A DNA stretch of 57,042 nt, taken from the NCBI GenBank assembly GCA_947169185.1, contig CAMVOS010000015.1, forward strand, positions 1 through 57,042. Reading direction: 5' to 3'. The translations under genes were made by a program, and so were the position numbers. Below the pieces are notes generated by a model that worked only from the letters and a program-made list of their open reading frames with translations, made no database searches and was not told where the DNA came from. This document shows, piece after piece, positions 8,953-18,138 of the stretch; the first letter of the stretch is position 1, and each line of letters opens with the position of its first letter. This DNA is from an uncultured Prevotella sp. (GTDB lineage Bacteria; Bacteroidota; Bacteroidia; Bacteroidales; Bacteroidaceae).

Positions 8953-9381
8953 TTATTCTACGACTACCAGTGCGTCGTCTTCCATAACGCTCTGACCGGG
9001 TTTGACGCAGATGGCTGTTACCTTGCCATCCTTCTCAGACTCGATGTTGTTAGCCATCTTCATGGCCTCCAGTACCAGCAGCGTGTCGCCAGCCTTCACC
9101 TCATCGCCAACATTGACGTTGATAGATGTGATAACACCAGGAAGTGGGGCCTTGATGGCGTTGTTGGTGTTGACGTTAGCACTTGTCTCGCTTGAAGACT
9201 CCTCGCTGGTCTGCTGAGCAGCAGGACGAACCACGACTTTCTTCTCGGGTTCAGCTTCGGGCTCCCACGCTACCTTGTACTCCTCACCATTCACGGTGAC
9301 TACGGCTTCGTTCTCTACAATATCACCGATGGCAACTTCATATTCATTGCCATTGATGGTATACTTATATTCTTTTTTCAT
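8953..9381 (-). CDS. mmdC: Biotin carrier subunit of methylmalonyl-CoA decarboxylase
   Basis: The 142-residue protein ends in a biotinyl domain with the motif EAMKM (Lys near residue 108), where biotin is attached, and the partner glycines GDTLLVLEAMKM. An N-terminal part of about 50 residues and a flexible Ala/Ser/Thr linker precede it. Carboxybiotin shuttles between the MmdA carboxyltransferase and a membrane decarboxylase subunit. It is the last gene of mce-mmdA-small subunit-mmdC. The membrane beta subunit usually expected next to it is absent; the HU-like gene follows in convergent orientation. Confidence 0.85.
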   Translation of the reverse strand: MKKEYKYTINGNEYEVAIGDIVENEAVVTVNGEEYKVAWEPEAEPEKKVVVRPAAQQTSEESSSETSANVNTNNAIKAPLPGVITSINVNVGDEVKAGDTLLVLEAMKMANNIESEKDGKVTAICVKPGQSVMEDDALVVVE

Positions 9382-9430
9382 ACTTTCTTAACTTTTCACT
9401 ATTCACTATTCACTCTTAACTCTTAACTTG

Positions 9431-9580
9431 TTAAGGGTGTTCTGTCATCGTCAGGGCATAGCCGTTCCACTGGGTGTGCTTCTCGGCAATCGTGATGATG
9501 CCGGGCTCCTTGTCGTGGACGTTGTTGCCTTTGAACTCGTAAAGTGCCATAGCAATGGCTGCATAAACTTCGTTCTTCAT
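9431..9580 (-). CDS. 49-residue small subunit, probable MmdE/OadG-tail-like protein
   Basis: An open frame of 49 codons (MKNEVYAAIAMALYEFKG...) fills the gap between mmdA and mmdC, 30 bases after the former and 49 before the latter. The IAMALYEFKGNNVHDKEPGIITI segment resembles the soluble tail of the gamma/delta subunit of sodium-pumping decarboxylases. In Veillonella, the small epsilon subunit (MmdE) is likewise homologous to the tail of MmdD. It has no membrane helix. The position argues strongly that it is real; the family assignment is from memory of these sequences. Confidence 0.62.
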   Translation of the reverse strand: MKNEVYAAIAMALYEFKGNNVHDKEPGIITIAEKHTQWNGYALTMTEHP

Positions 9581-9610
9581 AACTGTCAACTATCAACTGT
9601 CAACTTTCAA

Positions 9611-11176
9611 CTACATAGGAATATTGCCATGCTTCTTGGCGGGCAGTGCATCGCGCTTGGTAGCGAGCTGAGCCAGTGCACGACAGATGCGGAAACGCGT
9701 ATTGCGTGGCTCGATGACGTCGTCGATATAGCCATACTTGGCAGCCTGGTAAGGATTAGCGAAAAGGTCGTTGTACTCTTCCTCCTTCTCGGCGATGAAG
9801 GCCTTGACATCCTCGCCAGCTTCCTTCTTAGCCTTAGCTTCCTTAGCATAGAGAACGGCAGCAGCACCGCTGGCACCCATCACGGCAATCTCGGCTGATG
9901 GCCATGCGTAGTTCAGGTCGGTATGCAACTGCTTAGAACCCATCACGATGTGAGAACCACCGTAAGACTTACGCAGGGTAACAGTAATCTTGGGCACAGT
10001 AGCCTCGCCGTAAGCATACAGCAACTGAGCACCGTGCAGAATAACTGCGTTGTACTCCTGACCAGTACCTGGCAGGAATCCTGGAACGTCTACAAGTGAT
10101 ACGATAGGAATGTTGAAGGCATCGCAGAAACGAACGAAACGGGCACCCTTACGGCTGGCGTTAACGTCGAGCACACCAGCATAGCAAGAAGGCTGGTTGG
10201 CAACGATACCAACAGACTGACCGTTGAAACGTGCGAAACCTACGATGATGTTCTTGGCGAACTTAGGCTGTACCTCAAAGAACTCATTGTCGTCGGTAAT
10301 AGCCGAGATGACCTTGTACATGTCGTAAGCCTCGTTGGGGTTCTCAGGAATAATCTCGTTCAAGCTGTCCTCCAGACGGTCAATGGGGTCGTCGCACTTC
10401 TTGCGAGGAGCGAGCTCCATGTTGTTAGAGGGGATATAGCTCAGCAGGGTCTTCAGCATCTCGACAGCCTCTTCCTCAGTCTTAGCGGTGAAGTGGGTTA
10501 CACCCGACTTTGAAGCGTGTACTGAGGCACCACCCAGATGCTCCTGGTCGATGTCCTCGCCAGTTACGGTCTTCACCACCTTCGGACCAGTCAGGAACAT
10601 GTACGATGTGCCTTCCATCATCAGCGTGAAGTCGGTGAGGGCAGGGGAGTACACAGCACCACCGGCGCAAGGACCGAAGATACCTGAGATCTGAGGAATG
10701 ACACCTGATGCCAGAATGTTACGCTCGAAAATCTCAGCGTAGCCAGCCAACGCATTGATACCTTCCTGGATACGTGCACCACCCGAGTCGTTGATACCAA
10801 TCACGGGAGCGCCCATCTTCATAGCCATATCCATGACCTTACAAATCTTCTGCGACATGGTCTCACTCAGAGAACCGGCATGTACGGTGAAGTCCTGTGC
10901 AAAGATGAACACCAGACGGCCGTCGATGGTACCAGAACCGGCTACTACACCGTCGCCCAGGAACTGCTTCTTCTCCATACCGAAGTTGTGGCAGCGATGC
11001 TCCTTGAACATGTCGTACTCCTCGAACGAACCCTTGTCGAGCAGCATCTCGACGCGCTCGCGGGCTGTATATTTACCTTTGTCGTGCTGTTTCTGAATAG
11101 CTTTCTCACCACCACCGAGACGTGCCTGTTCGCGCTTCTCGATGAGTTGTTTGATTTTCTCTAATTGCTTGCTCAT
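9611..11176 (-). CDS. mmdA: Methylmalonyl-CoA decarboxylase alpha subunit / propionyl-CoA carboxylase beta-type carboxyltransferase
   Basis: The 521-residue cytosolic carboxyltransferase has two crotonase-like halves. The N half has the acyl-CoA site (GMEKKQFLGDGVVAGSGTIDGR, INDSGGARIQEG, ISGIFGPCAGGAVYSPAL). The C half has the carboxybiotin site (VDVPGFLPGTGQEYNAVILHGAQLLYAY). In Bacteroidota this protein moves the carboxyl group of (S)-methylmalonyl-CoA to biotin in the succinate-to-propionate route. It lies 47 bases downstream of the epimerase that supplies the S isomer. It is about as long as other MmdA proteins and intact. Confidence 0.92.
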   Translation of the reverse strand: MSKQLEKIKQLIEKREQARLGGGEKAIQKQHDKGKYTARERVEMLLDKGSFEEYDMFKEHRCHNFGMEKKQFLGDGVVAGSGTIDGRLVFIFAQDFTVHAGSLSETMSQKICKVMDMAMKMGAPVIGINDSGGARIQEGINALAGYAEIFERNILASGVIPQISGIFGPCAGGAVYSPALTDFTLMMEGTSYMFLTGPKVVKTVTGEDIDQEHLGGASVHASKSGVTHFTAKTEEEAVEMLKTLLSYIPSNNMELAPRKKCDDPIDRLEDSLNEIIPENPNEAYDMYKVISAITDDNEFFEVQPKFAKNIIVGFARFNGQSVGIVANQPSCYAGVLDVNASRKGARFVRFCDAFNIPIVSLVDVPGFLPGTGQEYNAVILHGAQLLYAYGEATVPKITVTLRKSYGGSHIVMGSKQLHTDLNYAWPSAEIAVMGASGAAAVLYAKEAKAKKEAGEDVKAFIAEKEEEYNDLFANPYQAAKYGYIDDVIEPRNTRFRICRALAQLATKRDALPAKKHGNIPM

Positions 11177-11223
11177 TTTATTTTTTGCGTTATTACGTTA
11201 TTTCGATATTACGATAATTCGAT

Positions 11224-11634
11224 TTACTCAGGGTGCTCACAGAGCTCCGTCAGGATACCGCAGGTTGACTTCGGATGCAGGAAGGCAATGTTCAGACCTT
11301 CGGCGCCCTTACGAGGCTTCTCGTCAATCAGGCGGACGCCCTTCTCGCTAACCTCAGCCAGACCTTTGGCCACACCGTCCTCAACGCAGAAAGCAACATG
11401 ATGGACACCCTTGTTGCCCTTGTCAAGCCACTTCTGGATGGTGCTCTCGGGTGATGTGGGCTCTAACAGTTCCAGCTTCACTTCGCCACACTTCAGGAAG
11501 GCAGTCTTAACCTTTTGATCTTCTACCACCTCAGTTGCATAACACTCCAAACCCAGCACTTCAGTGAAGTACGGCAGGCTCTCTTCGATGCTCTGGACGG
11601 CAATGCCCAGATGTTCAATGTGAGAAATCTTCAT
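11224..11634 (-). CDS. mce: Methylmalonyl-CoA epimerase
   Basis: The 136-residue protein is of the glyoxalase/VOC fold. Metal ligands are visible as H in KISHIEHLGIAV, H in GVHHVAFCVED, and E in CGILTELCEH. It interconverts the R and S forms of methylmalonyl-CoA, linking the mutase to the decarboxylase encoded by the next genes. It is first in the operon, with a -7 box (11667-11674) 33 bases upstream of the start. Confidence 0.93.
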   Translation of the reverse strand: MKISHIEHLGIAVQSIEESLPYFTEVLGLECYATEVVEDQKVKTAFLKCGEVKLELLEPTSPESTIQKWLDKGNKGVHHVAFCVEDGVAKGLAEVSEKGVRLIDEKPRKGAEGLNIAFLHPKSTCGILTELCEHPE

Positions 11635-11666
11635 ACCTTTAAATGTTTAAATATTAATAGTTTTTG

Positions 11667-11674
11667 CAAAGGTA
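11667..11674 (-). promoter_or_regulatory. -7 promoter box of the mce-mmd operon
   Basis: On the minus strand this is TACCTTTG, with GTTG 20 bases upstream as a near -33 element. It lies between mce and the apgM stop at 11729 and separates the propionate operon from the threonine operon. Confidence 0.6.
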
Positions 11675-11728
11675 CAACTTTATTTTCAATTCCGCAACTT
11701 TTTAATACCTTTTATTACGTTTTAAATA

Positions 11729-12991
11729 TTACTCGCGCATAAACGACTGCATGAATTCGTTCAGGTGCAGAAGGCCGTAGCTACCTTGAACACACGACGT
11801 TTCGTCATATTGTTGAACACTGTCGGGCTCAATGCCGCGATGCCAGATGAGGAAAGGTACGGGCTGGCCTACATGGATACGCATCTCGACGGGAGTCAGA
11901 TGGTCAGGAAGTACAGCGATGCAGACATCCTCCTGCCAGTCTCTCACCTTATTATATATAGGGGCGATGAGTCGCTGGTCAAGATACTCAATGGTCTTGA
12001 GTTTCAGTTCCAGGTCACCATCGTGTCCAGCCTCATCACTGGCCTCAACATGTACGAAAACGAAATCGTCTGTCTTGAGTGCATCGATAGCTGCCTGAGC
12101 CTTGCCCTCGTAGTTGGTGTTGGCCAGTCCGGTAGCTCCAGGCACCTTGACGATGCGCAGACCAGCATATTTGCCAATGCCCTGAATGAGGTCGACGGCA
12201 GAGATGACGGTGCCTGATTTAACCTGAGGATACTGGTCCATCAGCGTCTTCATAGAGGGACGGTAGCCACCACTCCAAGGCCAGATGCTATTGGCCTGGC
12301 GCTCACCCTTGGCTGCCTTGGCCTGGTTATAGGGATGTTTAGCCAATAGTTCCTGAGAACGGAGAATCAGCTCGTTGATGAGGTCGGCAGTCTCCTGGGG
12401 GGTGAGACTCGTATTGTCAGCGGGAGAACCGCTGACAGCAGGCTTCACTAACAGAGGTCTCCACTCCTCATTAGGATGGTCATGGGGTGGGGCACAAACG
12501 ATGTGCTTGTTGCCGCCTTTGATGACCAGCAGGTGTCTGTATTGTATGCCTGTAATGAATTTTACGCGTTCGCACCCCTCACGTTCGTTGATGGGCTTGG
12601 CAAGGTTCTCGTTCAGATAGTCAATGAGCACGCGGGCATCGTCGGTCTCCAGATTACCGCCATTATGCGTGATAATCTTGCCATCCTCCAGCGTGATAAT
12701 ATTACAACGGATGGCAAAGTCGTCATCAGCCATCTCGTAGCCTATCGATGCAGCCTCCAAAGGGCCGCGGCCTTCATACACCTTGTTCAGGTCGTAGCCC
12801 AGAATAGCGGTGTTGGCCACCTCGGAACCAGGAGGGAAACCCTCGGGCACAGTAATCAGGCGGCCACAGCGTCCTTCGCGTGCCAGCTGGTCCATCATGG
12901 GCTTATGGGCATATTGCAGCAAGGTCTTCCCACCGAGACGCTCGACGGGAAGATCTGCCATGCCATCACCAAGAATGATGATATGCTTCAT
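11729..12991 (-). CDS. apgM: ApgM-family phosphoglycerate mutase-like protein, probable homoserine kinase
   Basis: The 420-residue protein belongs to the archaeal-type cofactor-independent phosphoglycerate mutase group of the alkaline phosphatase superfamily. Metal and nucleophile motifs are visible: ILGDGMADLP and PPGSEVANTAILGYD near the N-terminus, and SDEAGHDGD and VLPDHLTP later. It starts 6 bases after the stop of thrA. In Bacteroidota this linkage led to the proposal, later supported by fitness data in Bacteroides, that this family phosphorylates homoserine in place of ThrB. No thrB is nearby, which fits; thrC is not adjacent either. Confidence 0.85.
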   Translation of the reverse strand: MKHIIILGDGMADLPVERLGGKTLLQYAHKPMMDQLAREGRCGRLITVPEGFPPGSEVANTAILGYDLNKVYEGRGPLEAASIGYEMADDDFAIRCNIITLEDGKIITHNGGNLETDDARVLIDYLNENLAKPINEREGCERVKFITGIQYRHLLVIKGGNKHIVCAPPHDHPNEEWRPLLVKPAVSGSPADNTSLTPQETADLINELILRSQELLAKHPYNQAKAAKGERQANSIWPWSGGYRPSMKTLMDQYPQVKSGTVISAVDLIQGIGKYAGLRIVKVPGATGLANTNYEGKAQAAIDALKTDDFVFVHVEASDEAGHDGDLELKLKTIEYLDQRLIAPIYNKVRDWQEDVCIAVLPDHLTPVEMRIHVGQPVPFLIWHRGIEPDSVQQYDETSCVQGSYGLLHLNEFMQSFMRE

Positions 12992-12997
12992 AAAACT

Positions 12998-15460
12998 TTA
13001 GATGTTTGCGATTGACATGATATTTGCGAACACACCAGCAGCTGTTACGGCAGCACCGGCACCGTAGCCCTGAATGAGCATGGGATACTCTTTATAGCGC
13101 TCAGTGGTCAGCAGCACGATGTTGTTCGAGCCCTCAAGACCATAGAACGGATGACCATAAGGCACCTCCTTCAGCGCTACGCTGGTCTTGAACGACGACG
13201 GATTCTGCTCGTCAGCCTCCATCGTAGCCACAAAGCGCCAACGCTTGTTCTCGGCCTCCAGCACCTGACGACGCTTCTCAAAGTCAGCATCGAGTTCGGG
13301 CAGACGCTTCCAGAAGTCCTCGATAGAGCCCTCGAAATAGCTGTCGGGTACAAAGAGGTGCTTCTCGACGTCAGCCTGTTCTACCTTATAGCCTGCCTCA
13401 CGCGTCAGGATAACCAGCTTGCGAATGACATCGGTACCACTGAGGTCGATACGTGGATCGGGTTCAGAGTAGCGCTGCTCCTTGGCACGGCGAACAGTCT
13501 CAGAGAAGGGCACGTCGGCAGCAATCTCGTTAAAGATAAAGTTGAGCGTACCTGAGAGAATGGCTTCGATTTTCAGTATCTTATCACCTGAATTGCACAA
13601 ATCGTTGATGGTACCGATGATGGGTAGACCTGCACCAACGTTGGTCTCATAGCGGAACCACACACCACGGTCGCGAGCTGTCTGACGCAGCTTGATATAG
13701 CTGTCGTAATCACTCGAAGCGGCAATCTTGTTGGCTGCCACAACGGATATGTTATGCTCTAAGAAAGTCTGATAAAGTGTTGCAATCTGCTTGCTGGCAG
13801 TACAGTCGACAAAGACCGAGTTGAAGATGTTCATCTTTACAATCTCGTCGCGCATGTGCTCTGTATTAGCAGGGAATCCGGCGCGCAGTATCTTTTCATA
13901 GTTATCGAGGTCGATACCATCGCGATCCAACACGAAGTTGTCGACATCCGAGATACCCACCACGTTCAGCTTCAGACGACGGGCCTGCATCAGATACTGT
14001 TGCTGGGTACGAATCTGTTCCAACAGCATGCCACCCACAGTACCGATACCGCAGATGAAGATGTTCAGCACCTTGTATTCTGACAGGAAGAACGAGTCGT
14101 GCAGCACATTGAGCGACTTGCGCAGGAACCGGCCATCCACCACGAATGAGATATTTGTCTCTGATGCACCCTGAGCACAGGCAATAACGCTGATACCAGA
14201 ACGTCCCAGCGTGCCAAACAGCTTACCAGCGATACCTGGCGTCTGCTTCATGTTCTCACCTACAATGGCGATGGTAGCCAAGCCACTCTCGACCTGCATG
14301 GGGAACATGGCGCCAGTATCAATCTCCTTGGCAAACTCAGCGTTCAGCGCCTCGGCAGCTGCCTCGGCATCCTCGTCACGAACACCAATAGAAGTAGAAT
14401 TCTCAGAAGAGGCCTGCGACACCATAAATACTGAAATGCCCTTGTTGGCCAACGTGGTGAAGATACGGCGGTTCACACCAATGACACCCACCATCGAGAG
14501 ACCCGTCACCGTGATGAGCGAGGTGCCTTTAATGCTCGAGATACCCTTGATGGGCTTATTGTCGTCTTCAATCTTATCCTTGATAAGTGTTCCTGGATGT
14601 TCAGGATTGAAGGTATTCTTGACCTTGATGGGAATATTCTTGACGCAGACGGGATAAATCGTTGGGGGATAGATGACCTTAGCACCGAAGTTGCAGAGCT
14701 CCATCGCCTCAACGTAAGAGAGTTCGTTGATGGTGTAAGCTGTCTTGATGACTTTTGGATCGGCCGTCATAAATCCGTCCACATCGGTCCAGATTTCCAG
14801 CACCTCAGCATTCATTACAGCGGCAATAATCGAAGCTGTATAGTCTGAACCACCACGTCCCAAATTGGTTGTCTCATGGCTGTCGCGGTCACGTGCAATA
14901 AAGCCAGGAACCACGTAGATGTTCTTGTCTGTGATATCCTTGAAGGCTTCCTTCACCAGCTGTGTAGTCAGGTCGGCATCCACAACATGCTTGCCCAACT
15001 TCTTCTCCGTGCGGATAAAGTCGCGCGAATTCATGCGGACACCATTCTTCACCATAGCTGCTACAATATGCGAACTTAAACGTTCACCATAAGAGACGAT
15101 GGTGTCCTCTGTCTTCTTCGACAAGTCGTGAATGAGGTACACACCATAGTAGATGCTCTTCAACTGGTCGAAGAGGCTGTCTACATTATTAAATAAGTCT
15201 ATGCGCTTTTTGTCATCCGTAATGATGGCCTCAATCATCTGGTGGTGGCGAGTTACCATCGCGTCGAATTCCTCGCGATAGCGTTCATCGCCCTGCTGGG
15301 CCATCTTCGAGGTGGCAATCAGAAGATCGGTGATGCCGTTTAGCGCACTTACTACTACTACGACAGGTTGCGTCCGAGCCTCTGTCTCCACGATTTTTTT
15401 CAAGCTAAGAATGCTTTTTACGGAACCTACGGACGTTCCGCCGAATTTCATTACCTTCAT
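12998..15460 (-). CDS. thrA: Bifunctional aspartate kinase / homoserine dehydrogenase I
   Basis: The 820-residue protein is counted from ATG 15460 (MKVMKFGGTSVGS), preferred over a TTG four codons upstream because it matches the family start. It has an aspartokinase domain (KFGGTSVG, then RGGSDYTAS at about residue 210), ACT regulatory repeats (residues ~320-460) and homoserine dehydrogenase (NAD(P)-binding IFICGIGTVGGMLLEQI near 465; catalytic region SGTLNFI). It carries the first and third steps to threonine and methionine. It heads an operon with apgM and has its own promoter and a leader hairpin. Confidence 0.93.
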   Translation of the reverse strand: MKVMKFGGTSVGSVKSILSLKKIVETEARTQPVVVVVSALNGITDLLIATSKMAQQGDERYREEFDAMVTRHHQMIEAIITDDKKRIDLFNNVDSLFDQLKSIYYGVYLIHDLSKKTEDTIVSYGERLSSHIVAAMVKNGVRMNSRDFIRTEKKLGKHVVDADLTTQLVKEAFKDITDKNIYVVPGFIARDRDSHETTNLGRGGSDYTASIIAAVMNAEVLEIWTDVDGFMTADPKVIKTAYTINELSYVEAMELCNFGAKVIYPPTIYPVCVKNIPIKVKNTFNPEHPGTLIKDKIEDDNKPIKGISSIKGTSLITVTGLSMVGVIGVNRRIFTTLANKGISVFMVSQASSENSTSIGVRDEDAEAAAEALNAEFAKEIDTGAMFPMQVESGLATIAIVGENMKQTPGIAGKLFGTLGRSGISVIACAQGASETNISFVVDGRFLRKSLNVLHDSFFLSEYKVLNIFICGIGTVGGMLLEQIRTQQQYLMQARRLKLNVVGISDVDNFVLDRDGIDLDNYEKILRAGFPANTEHMRDEIVKMNIFNSVFVDCTASKQIATLYQTFLEHNISVVAANKIAASSDYDSYIKLRQTARDRGVWFRYETNVGAGLPIIGTINDLCNSGDKILKIEAILSGTLNFIFNEIAADVPFSETVRRAKEQRYSEPDPRIDLSGTDVIRKLVILTREAGYKVEQADVEKHLFVPDSYFEGSIEDFWKRLPELDADFEKRRQVLEAENKRWRFVATMEADEQNPSSFKTSVALKEVPYGHPFYGLEGSNNIVLLTTERYKEYPMLIQGYGAGAAVTAAGVFANIMSIANI

Positions 15461-15482
15461 ATTTCTATGCAATTTATCTTAC

Positions 15483-15522
15483 CGCCGGTACCCCATAACA
15501 AGCGGGGACTACTCCAACGGCG
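15483..15522 (-). promoter_or_regulatory. Leader hairpin upstream of thrA
   Basis: The transcribed leader between the promoter and the thrA ATG contains a two-part inverted repeat. The outer arms CGCCG/CGGCG are at 15518-15522 and 15483-15487; the inner arms CCCC/GGGG enclose a 9-base loop. It is not followed by a T run and no leader peptide rich in Thr or Ile is evident, so an attenuator is only one possibility. Confidence 0.4.
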
Positions 15523-15525
15523 CGA

Positions 15526-15557
15526 CAAAGGTACTATAAATAAATAAAATATCCAAA
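15526..15557 (-). promoter_or_regulatory. Promoter of thrA-apgM
   Basis: On the minus strand TTTG (15554-15557), a 20-base spacer and TACCTTTG (15526-15533) make a full Bacteroidota promoter. Transcription would begin near 15519, so nearly the whole leader hairpin is transcribed. Confidence 0.72.
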
Positions 15558-15586
15558 AGAAAATTGAATTCTTTTGGATATTATAC

Positions 15587-16747
15587 TTAAATTTCGTCAC
15601 TCATATACCCTTGGGGCAACCTTCGACAGTTATATTGCGATGCCATTATCTCGCCATAGGCTCCTGCTGAACGGATGGCAAGGAGGTCGCCACGATGTGT
15701 ACGGTTCAGGTCAATCTGCTTGGCAAAGACATCCGTCGATTCGCAGATGGGACCTACGACATCGTAAGTGTCCGGTTCTTCATTGCTGCTCAGGTTTTCA
15801 ATCTTGTGATAAGCCTGATAGAGGGCAGGACGAATGAGGTCGGTGAAGCCTGCATCGACGATGGCAAACTTCTTGACGGAACCTTCTTTAATATATAAGG
15901 TACGCGTAATGAGAGTTCCGCATTGAGCCACCACAGCACGTCCTAACTCAAAATGAAGTGTCTGACCCGGACGGAGTTTCAGCTTCTTGGAATAGGTGTC
16001 GAAGTAGGCCTTGAAGTCGGGAATGCTGACACGGTTGGGGTGATGATAGTCGATACCCAGACCTCCACCGACATTGATATGTTCTACGTGGATATTGTGG
16101 CGCTCTAACTCGAGTTGCAGGTCGTTGACACGATTGCAAAGCGCTTCGAAGTCGCCCATATCCAGTATCTGCGAGCCAATGTGGAAATGGAGACCTACGA
16201 CCTTGACATTTTCCATTTGTTGAGCCTCTTCGATGACTTTCAGCATGTCGCGCATGTCAATGCCGAACTTGTTTTCAGCCAAACCAGTGGTGATATTGGC
16301 GTGGGTATGGGCACCGACATTGGGATTCAGACGGAAGGCCACACGAGCCACCTTGCCACGAGCAGCAGCCAACTCGTTGATAACCTCGAGTTCGGGAATG
16401 CTCTCTACATTGAAGCAGAAAATATCGTTGTCGAGTCCAAGATTGATTTCCCAATCGCTCTTGCCTACGCCAGCATATACTATCTTGCTCTTTGGGAAAC
16501 CGGCACGGACACTGGCTTCAATCTCACCGCCACTAACACAATCGGCACCAAGCCCTGCCTCGCGGATGATGCGAAGAATCTTAGGATTGGCATTGGCCTT
16601 GACGGCATAATGCACACAAAAGCCCTCGTGCTTCTGGGCCTCGTTATTAATAGCACGGAGCGTCTCGCGCAACAACTCCGCGTCATAGTAATAGAACGGC
16701 GTCTGGATATCCTGAAATTTCGCCGTTGGAAAATTTCCTTTAGTCAT
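15587..16747 (-). CDS. lysA: Diaminopimelate decarboxylase
   Basis: The 386-residue enzyme of the alanine-racemase-like PLP fold removes CO2 from meso-diaminopimelate to give lysine. The PLP lysine is in HYAVKANANP (about residue 49). The HIGSQI and GGGLGIDY motifs and the C-terminal GPICESTDVFA region with its active-site Cys are present. It begins 16 bases after lysC, so both are likely one transcript, joining the first and last steps of lysine synthesis. Confidence 0.93.
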   Translation of the reverse strand: MTKGNFPTAKFQDIQTPFYYYDAELLRETLRAINNEAQKHEGFCVHYAVKANANPKILRIIREAGLGADCVSGGEIEASVRAGFPKSKIVYAGVGKSDWEINLGLDNDIFCFNVESIPELEVINELAAARGKVARVAFRLNPNVGAHTHANITTGLAENKFGIDMRDMLKVIEEAQQMENVKVVGLHFHIGSQILDMGDFEALCNRVNDLQLELERHNIHVEHINVGGGLGIDYHHPNRVSIPDFKAYFDTYSKKLKLRPGQTLHFELGRAVVAQCGTLITRTLYIKEGSVKKFAIVDAGFTDLIRPALYQAYHKIENLSSNEEPDTYDVVGPICESTDVFAKQIDLNRTHRGDLLAIRSAGAYGEIMASQYNCRRLPQGYMSDEI

Positions 16748-16763
16748 TGTGTTGGTGTCCAGT

Positions 16764-18080
16764 TTATTTAAATAGGGTGTCGCTCAGACTCTGCAGAGCA
16801 CGCTTCTTGTCTTCCTCACGAATCAGGAAAGAGATGTTATAGTTAGAACCGCCATACGAAATCATGCGTACAGGGATATTCTTCAAGGCATCCATGACCT
16901 GGGTTTCGAAACCGATATTCGACCAGTCGAGGTCGCCTACCACACAGATGATGCACATACCTGTATCGACGGTCACGGTGCCATACTTCTTCAGTTCGTC
17001 AACAATCTCGCCAAGATGGGCAGAATTGTCGATAGACATAGAAACACCAACCTCAGAGGTGCAGACCATGTCGATAGGTGTCTGATAGCTCTCGAAAATC
17101 TCGAATACCTTGCGCAGGAAACCGGTAGCAAGCAACATGCGGCTCGACTTAATCTTGATGGCAATAATGTTGTCTTTGGCAGCTACGGCCTTAATCTTGC
17201 CATACTCGGTCTGATTCGAGATTGTTGTACCCTCAGCATCAGGCTCCATCGTGTTCAGCAAACGAACGGGAATGCCGCTGTACTTAGCAGGCTGAACACA
17301 AGTGGGATGCAGAATCTTGGCACCGAAATAGGCCAACTCGGCAGCCTCTTCGAAGTGGAGCTGATGAACGGGCTGCGTCTTGTCAACCACACGTGGGTCA
17401 TTGTTGTGCATACCGTCGATATCGGTCCAGATCTGAATCTCATCAGCATTGATGGCAGCACCGATGAGCGAAGCGGTATAGTCAGAACCACCACGCTGCA
17501 GGTTGTCAATCTCACCGTAGGCATTGCGACAGATAAAGCCCTGCGTGATATATATTTGCTGACCTTCGTTCTTCTCCATGATGGCAGCAAGCTTCTCCTT
17601 GATGTAGACGGGGTCTGGCTCAGAATTCTTGTCGGTACGCATAAAGTCGAGAGCGTTCAGCAGTACGGCCTTAATGCCTTGTTCCTGCATATAAGCGACA
17701 ACCATGTTGGTAGAGATTAGTTCGCCCTGAGCCACGATGCTCTTCTCCTCGAACGAGGTAAACAGCTCCTTAGTGAACGAACGCAGGTAGTTCATCTCGG
17801 AAGTGAGGAACTCGCGAATCTGAGTCTTAGCAGCATCGGTCACATAGAGCTCGTCGATGTGTTTCAGATACTTGCGCTCCAACTGATTGATGACCTCGTT
17901 GGCACCTTCAGGATTCTTCTTGTACAGGTAGTTGGAGATTTCTACCAACGAATTGGTAGTACCAGACATCGCTGAGAGCACGACGAATACGGGCTCGCCA
18001 GACTTGGTTACTAACTTGGTTACTTCCTTCATGCGGGCCGGTGAACCTACCGACGTACCGCCAAATTTCATTACTTTCAT
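16764..18080 (-). CDS. lysC: Aspartate kinase, monofunctional (LysC type)
   Basis: The 438-residue kinase has the N-terminal VMKFGGTSVGSPARM motif, the substrate loop RGGSDYTASLIG (about 200) and two C-terminal ACT domains (VCTSEVGVSMSID and later). It makes aspartyl phosphate. As it is paired with lysA, feedback by lysine is likely but cannot be read from sequence. No promoter box is seen in the 58 bases before it, so it may be transcribed from ftsE or farther upstream. That gap is made of TTAATCT/TTCATTT heptamers. Confidence 0.92.
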   Translation of the reverse strand: MKVMKFGGTSVGSPARMKEVTKLVTKSGEPVFVVLSAMSGTTNSLVEISNYLYKKNPEGANEVINQLERKYLKHIDELYVTDAAKTQIREFLTSEMNYLRSFTKELFTSFEEKSIVAQGELISTNMVVAYMQEQGIKAVLLNALDFMRTDKNSEPDPVYIKEKLAAIMEKNEGQQIYITQGFICRNAYGEIDNLQRGGSDYTASLIGAAINADEIQIWTDIDGMHNNDPRVVDKTQPVHQLHFEEAAELAYFGAKILHPTCVQPAKYSGIPVRLLNTMEPDAEGTTISNQTEYGKIKAVAAKDNIIAIKIKSSRMLLATGFLRKVFEIFESYQTPIDMVCTSEVGVSMSIDNSAHLGEIVDELKKYGTVTVDTGMCIICVVGDLDWSNIGFETQVMDALKNIPVRMISYGGSNYNISFLIREEDKKRALQSLSDTLFK

Positions 18081-18138
18081 CGTATCTTTGTTTTAATTTT
18101 TAATTGTCATCATTAATCTTTCATTTTTAATCTTTCAT

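Noticed and set aside
8440..8987. Long alternative frames over the HU-like gene and its tail
   Set aside because: They are shadows caused by the GC-rich, repetitive Gly/Asn/Thr tail; only the HU frame has a family match, promoter and terminator in register.
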